Source: CAYHZL01 sp964361075 (GTDB lineage Bacteria > Bacteroidota > Ignavibacteria > UBA10030 > UBA8401). Taken from it: a DNA stretch of 8,104 bases. The stretch is taken from the NCBI GenBank assembly GCA_964361075.1, contig CAYHZL010000163.1, positions 1 through 8,104 of the forward strand. The letters run 5' to 3'. Under the pieces are notes generated by a model. The model was not told where the DNA came from and made no database searches. It worked only from the letters and a program-made list of their open reading frames with translations. Of the stretch, positions 5,436 to 8,104 are shown one piece after another (within the stretch, counting starts at the first letter, position 1; each line of letters opens with the position of its first letter). Made by a program: the position numbers and the translations under genes.

Positions 5436-6239
5436 TTATCGAAACAATTGTAAGTATTGTTGCGGTGCAGAGTTTGCTTGCGATAACTGTGCGACACCCA
5501 TCTGCTGGAGAATGTTCAGTTTGGTAACCGTAACCTGTTCCTTTGCAATATCCGCATCCATAATTCTGCTCATGGATGCTTGGATATTTGTAATTGCACT
5601 ATTAATATTGGTTTCTTTCACATCCAAACGTTGGAGGAGCGAACCAATTTTCTGTAACGCTGTTTCAGCAGCCGTAGCTATTGTGGCTATGCTTGCCGCC
5701 GCAATAGTGGATGAAGTTAAAGCAGTTAATGTACTGCCTGTAACAGTGCTTCCATCAAACGCAACCGTTACCGATTCGGATGAAGAATATCCGACTTGGA
5801 AACCTTGCGAAAATGCTGCAGAAAGAAGAGCTGTGCCGTTAAAGTTTGTGTTGGTAATGATATCGCTGATTTCACTTCCAATCTGAACGACATCGTTAGC
5901 AATTGCAGTCTTATCTGCACTCGGGTTGTTAGCGCCAGCTATTTTTTCCTGAGCGGATATGATAAGATCGCGAACTGCTTGCAATGCGCCTTCAGCTGTT
6001 GAAAGCAAACTCTTTGCATCGCCAACATTATTTAACGCTGAACCATATACGCGTGAGCGTGCATCCATCTGCTTTGCGATTGTATACCCTGAAGCATCAT
6101 CTGCAACAGAGTTAATACGTTTACCGCTAGCAAGACGAAGTTGATGAACACCAATTCGTCGTGAAACATCATTCAAAGCATTGTATGCATTTAATGCTTG
6201 AATGTTGGTGTTAATCCGTGTACCGTTAGACATTGCCAT
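5436..6239 (-). CDS. Flagellin B, minimal filament subunit
   Basis: A 267-residue paralogue of flagellin A with the same N-terminal (1-140) and C-terminal (about 184-267) flagellin domains and a short variable linker. Residues 1-115 are identical to flagellin A; afterwards substitutions appear (QIGSEIS, then AFDGSTVTGSTLT in the linker, and KEQVTV near 233). The linker and the segment around residues 200-210 (LLQRLDVKETN) are instead shared with flagellin C. Start chosen at MAMSN (6239), 5 nt after GGAGG at 6245-6249; an in-frame ATG four codons upstream is part of the ribosome-binding site. Own sigma-28 promoter, leader hairpin and terminator. It probably co-assembles with flagellin A, possibly in another zone of the filament, as in other multi-flagellin bacteria (inference). 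Confidence 0.95.
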   Translation of the reverse strand: MAMSNGTRINTNIQALNAYNALNDVSRRIGVHQLRLASGKRINSVADDASGYTIAKQMDARSRVYGSALNNVGDAKSLLSTAEGALQAVRDLIISAQEKIAGANNPSADKTAIANDVVQIGSEISDIITNTNFNGTALLSAAFSQGFQVGYSSSESVTVAFDGSTVTGSTLTALTSSTIAAASIATIATAAETALQKIGSLLQRLDVKETNINSAITNIQASMSRIMDADIAKEQVTVTKLNILQQMGVAQLSQANSAPQQYLQLFR

Positions 6240-6253
6240 AAAAACCTCCATGT
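5920..6253. repeat. 334-bp direct repeat, copy 2 (flagellin B 5' end and ribosome-binding site)
   Basis: Partner of 4782-5115, identical throughout by eye. It covers the first 320 bp of the gene plus 14 bp upstream. Flagellin C shares only part of this block (about 7374-7490) with two or three differences and diverges strongly outside it. Confidence 0.9.
6244..6253 (-). promoter_or_regulatory. Flagellin B Shine-Dalgarno with overlapping CsrA-like motif
   Basis: Same ACATGGAGGT string as in flagellin A: GGAGG 5 nt before the start, overlapped by AUGGA. CsrA bound here would block ribosome access (inference). Confidence 0.6.
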
Positions 6254-6271
6254 AAATAGGTGAGTAAGTTT

Positions 6272-6285
6272 GGGCATCCGTGCCC
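6272..6285 (-). promoter_or_regulatory. Flagellin B leader hairpin, CsrA-like site
   Basis: Transcript reads GGGC-ACGGAT-GCCC, at the same distance from the start as the flagellin A hairpin. The loop holds ACGGA. An extra A-U pair could extend the stem to 5 bp with a CGGA tetraloop. Confidence 0.55.
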
Positions 6286-6317
6286 GTTGTTTGGGGAGCG
6301 TGTAGCTCTTGCAGATA

Positions 6318-6344
6318 CTATCGGTGAGAGTTTATAAAACTTTA
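6318..6344 (-). promoter_or_regulatory. Sigma-28 promoter of flagellin B
   Basis: Minus strand reads TAAAGTTT-N11-ACCGATAG: perfect -35 (6337-6344), 11-nt spacer, -10 (6318-6325) with two mismatches at its ends. The start codon lies 78 nt beyond the -10 box. Confidence 0.88.
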
Positions 6345-6441
6345 GGCAAAAAAATAAAAATAGTTTCAGCAGGAAAAAACAATGTCTTGTCCGGCGGAAG
6401 CTATGATATAGTAGTCCCCTATAAAGTGGAAAACCTCCAAA

Positions 6442-6464
6442 GTCCCGAAGGGATGCCTTCGGCA
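6442..6464. repeat. REP-like palindrome of the GGGATCCC/GGGATGCC family
   Basis: GTCCCGAAGGGATGCCTTCGG is nearly the same unit as at 791-812. It is followed by a small CACTTCGTG hairpin, as in the 791-828 cluster (TCACGAAGTGA). It lies about 100 bp upstream of the flagellin B promoter. The stretch 6345-6590 otherwise shows no gene. Confidence 0.6.
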
Positions 6465-6587
6465 GAGCACTTCGTGCCTTCCAGCGTTTATGAAAATAAC
6501 TATGATACAATTGTAACTACCGAATATTTCTATTGTGAAATGAGAAATATTCTACAACATGTTATACTCTTTAATCTATAAGTGTTG

Positions 6588-6685
6588 AATTCCCCGCCGT
6601 CACAAAGTGATCCCTTCGGGACTTGCGGCGAGACGTCATTCCCGTCCCAAAGGGATCCCTTCGGGACACGTTTTTGGCGGGAATC
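6588..6685. repeat. Nested inverted repeats between flagellins B and C
   Basis: A half palindrome GATCCCTTCGGGAC (6609-6622) and a nearly perfect 24-bp palindrome at 6644-6667 lie inside an outer pair: GTCATTCCCG (6635-6644) against CGGGAAT (6678-6684). A further CCCGCC / GGCGGG pairing brackets the whole block. The GTCATTCCCG...CGGGAATC frame is a dispersed intergenic repeat type seen in many bacteria. No coding evidence. Confidence 0.6.
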
Positions 6686-6694
6686 TATTCATGG

Positions 6695-6746
6695 ATGTTC
6701 GCCACGGCGAACATGACGAAGATACCTCGCAGTTTGCCGCGAGGTA
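6695..6746. repeat. Two perfect-stem hairpins
   Basis: ATGTTCGCC-AC-GGCGAACAT (6695-6714) has 9-bp arms, and TACCTCGC / GCGAGGTA (6723-6730 / 6739-6746) has 8-bp arms with an 8-nt loop. Neither is followed by a T-run on either strand, so I do not call them terminators. Confidence 0.6.
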
Positions 6747-6756
6747 ATTCATTTAA

Positions 6757-6873
6757 GGGCATCTCTAAAAACCTTCAAGGTTTATCTTGACCAAATTTTG
6801 TGATGTTAAAATTTTATGTACATCGCTAAAATAAAAACCTTGAAGGTTTCGTAACTAGTTTTTATAGATGCCC
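6757..6873. mobile_element. MITE-like element 3, 117 bp, flanked by TTAA
   Basis: Terminal inverted repeats GGGCATCTCTAAAAAC (6757-6772) and 6858-6873 match at 15 of 16 positions. TTAA flanks both sides (6753-6756 and 6874-6877). The interior is AT-rich and carries odd-centred palindromes AAACCTTCAAGGTTT (about 6768-6782) and its complement (6836-6850). It starts 13 bp past the flagellin C stop codon. On the minus strand, the first of these hairpins is followed by TTATTTTA and is the only terminator-like structure after flagellin C (inference). Confidence 0.8.
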
Positions 6874-6886
6874 TTAAGTATGCCTA

Positions 6887-7690
6887 TTATTTAAAGAGTT
6901 GCAAGTATTGCTGTGGCGAAGCGTTTGCTTGCGAAAGTTGTGCAATACCCATTTGCTGCAAGATATTAAGTTTTGTAACTGCAACTTGTTCCATCGCAAC
7001 ATCGGCATCCATAATTCTGCTTTTCGATGCTTCAATATTGGTAACCGCTGAGTTAATATTGGTTTCTTTCACATCCAAACGTTGGAGGAGCGAACCAATT
7101 TTCTGTAATGCTGTTTCAGCGTTGGTAGCTATTGTGGCTACGCTTGCCGCAGCAACAGTGGCTGAAGTTAAACCAGTTAATGTACTTGCTGTAACACCGC
7201 TTGCATCAAACGCAACCGTTACCGATTCGGATGAAGAATATCCGACTTGGTATGTTTGCGAAAATGCCGCAGAAAGTAAACTTGTGCCGTTAAAGTTTGT
7301 GTTGGAAATGATATCGCCGATTTCACTTCCAAGTTGAACGACATCGTTAGTAATTGCAGTCTTATCTGCGCTCGGATTGTTAGCGCCAGCTATTTTTTCC
7401 TGAGCGGAGATGATAAGATCGCGAACTGCTTGCAATGCGCCTTCAGCTGTTGAAAGCAAACTCTTTGCATCGCCAACATTATTTAACGCCGCACCGTACA
7501 CGCGAGCACGAGCTTCTAATTGTTTACCAATCGTAAACCCGGATGCATCATCGCCAACAGAATTTATTCTTTTACCGCTGGCAAGTCGTAGTTGGTGGAC
7601 GCCGACTTTTTTATTAACATCGTTAAGTGCGTTGTAAGCATTTAATGCTTGTATGTTGGTGTTTATGCGTGAACCGTTTGACTGTGCCAT
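6887..7690 (-). CDS. Flagellin C, divergent minimal filament subunit
   Basis: A 267-residue flagellin, same length and domain plan as A and B, but more divergent at the N-terminus: NDVNKKVGVHQL for NDVSRRIGVHQL, GDDASGFTIGKQLEARARVYGAALN for the 45-70 region. The central part of the N-terminal domain (NNVGDAKSLLSTAEGALQ to about residue 130) matches A and B closely at the DNA level. The linker resembles A and the following helix resembles B. The start at 7690 is fixed by an in-frame stop six codons upstream and by alignment with the other two. Unlike them it has no GGAGG, no recognisable sigma-28 promoter and no classical terminator; MITE 3 begins 13 bp past its stop. Likely expressed at a different level or time, for example as a minor filament subunit (inference). 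Confidence 0.95.
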   Translation of the reverse strand: MAQSNGSRINTNIQALNAYNALNDVNKKVGVHQLRLASGKRINSVGDDASGFTIGKQLEARARVYGAALNNVGDAKSLLSTAEGALQAVRDLIISAQEKIAGANNPSADKTAITNDVVQLGSEIGDIISNTNFNGTSLLSAAFSQTYQVGYSSSESVTVAFDASGVTASTLTGLTSATVAAASVATIATNAETALQKIGSLLQRLDVKETNINSAVTNIEASKSRIMDADVAMEQVAVTKLNILQQMGIAQLSQANASPQQYLQLFK

Positions 7691-7948
7691 ATCTTTAAAA
7701 TTTGTTTTTTAGTAAATACTGCATCCTTGCTCTCATGCCTTCCTTGGTTATGCATCATGCCATATTACTTCCAACTACTATGCCAAAGTATTCACCACAA
7801 AAAATAAACAGATTTGGAAATTTTTGTATTCAAAAGCAGATCTCTGAGATTTGTGGTTGGATAATATTATTCATAGCAATAAAATAATTCTAAAAAATTT
7901 CAAAAATTTTATAGAGAAGATACTTTGTAAAAAAACTATATTAGTAAC
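7691..7948. other. AT-rich upstream region of flagellin C
   Basis: No gene is visible; a 61-codon frame here has no start signal or recognisable composition. No TAAAGTTT-N11-GCCGATAA-like promoter is present on the minus strand. A weak GG-N10-GC pair (TGGAAGTAATATGGCA, 7758-7773 minus) is the only candidate of sigma-54 type and is poor outside the core dinucleotides. Confidence 0.4.
7721..7730 (-). promoter_or_regulatory. Flagellin C leader GCAAGGATGC, CsrA-like motif
   Basis: The transcript reads GAGC-AAGGAT-GCAG at 31-40 nt before the start, corresponding in position to the GGGC-hexaloop-GCCC hairpins of flagellins A and B. GCAAGGATGC fits 8 of 10 positions of ACARGGAUGU. The stem is reduced to two or three pairs. 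Confidence 0.4.
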
Positions 7949-8088
7949 TGAAGTTACGCAGAAAAAAATCGAAGAAAACATTCACCACGAATGACACAGA
8001 AAAAACACGGATATTTACAGATTGTTATCTGTGTTTTTCCGTTACTTTCCGTGTTATCAGTGGTTAAAAAACAATTTGCGTAACATCA
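7949..8088. repeat. 140-bp inverted-repeat element of a second family
   Basis: Ends TGAAGTTACGCA (7949-7960) and TGCGTAACATCA (8077-8088) are inverted repeats matching at 11 of 12 bases. Inside, AAAAACACGGATA (8001-8013) pairs with 8026-8038 at 12 of 13. CCGTGTTATCAGTG (8049-8062) nearly equals CCGTGTCATCAGTG inside MITE 1 (707-720). There is no coding sequence. It may be another MITE or a dispersed intergenic repeat. Confidence 0.55.
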
Positions 8089-8104
8089 ATTATTAAACTA
8101 CGCA

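Noticed and set aside
6309..6581. 90-codon plus-strand frame between flagellins B and C
   Set aside because: It runs through the flagellin B promoter and a palindromic repeat; no ribosome-binding site or known motif.
605..6873. CRISPR-like array from repeated 16-mers
   Set aside because: The copies are far apart, in inverted pairs, with no regular spacers; they fit transposon-like ends.
7758..7773. Sigma-54 promoter for flagellin C as an annotated feature
   Set aside because: Only the GG and GC dinucleotides at the right spacing are present; flanking consensus is poor and several equally weak matches lie nearby.
7702..7887. 61-codon plus-strand frame upstream of flagellin C
   Set aside because: AT-rich, no ribosome-binding site, covers the flagellin C leader motif; no recognisable features.

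Overview
The window holds a late flagellar locus from an AT-rich bacterium. Every convincing gene reads on the minus strand, so transcription runs from high to low coordinates. In that direction the order is flagellin C, flagellin B, flagellin A, fliS, fliD, a small FliT-like protein, flaG, flgM, and a NarL-type response regulator cut off by the left edge. Nothing identifies the phylum firmly. Shine-Dalgarno sequences of the AAGGAG/GGAGG type precede most genes, flagellins are minimal (267-268 aa), and gaps are full of inverted repeats. I suspect a flagellated lineage in or near the Bacteroidota/Chlorobiota/Ignavibacteriota group, but this is a guess.

Layout: 1-585 response regulator (partial). 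586-1033 repeat-filled gap with a 154-bp MITE-like element, palindromes and the terminator of the flgM operon. 1034-2067 flgM, flaG and the FliT-like gene, behind a sigma-28 promoter at 2081-2107. 2108-2363 gap holding a long-palindrome MITE that ends 5 bp from the fliD stop codon. 2364-4192 fliD and fliS behind a second sigma-28 promoter (4227-4253). 4243-6344 flagellins A and B, each with its own sigma-28 promoter, structured leader and intrinsic terminator. 6345-6886 repeat island with a third MITE copy. 6887-7690 flagellin C, without a recognisable sigma-28 promoter or Shine-Dalgarno. 7691-8104 gap with a 140-bp inverted-repeat element of a second family.

The genes form one late regulon. 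Sigma-28 (not in the window) would drive flagellins A and B, the fliS-fliD operon (flagellin chaperone and filament cap) and the FliT-like-flaG-flgM operon. FlgM is the anti-sigma factor of sigma-28, so the last operon closes a negative feedback loop. Flagellin leaders carry GGGC-hexaloop-GCCC hairpins with an ANGGA loop, plus a second ANGGA motif over the Shine-Dalgarno. This is the arrangement expected for CsrA translational control of flagellin. Flagellins A and B share 334 identical bases, and flagellin C resembles A in one stretch and B in another, which points to gene conversion among the three.
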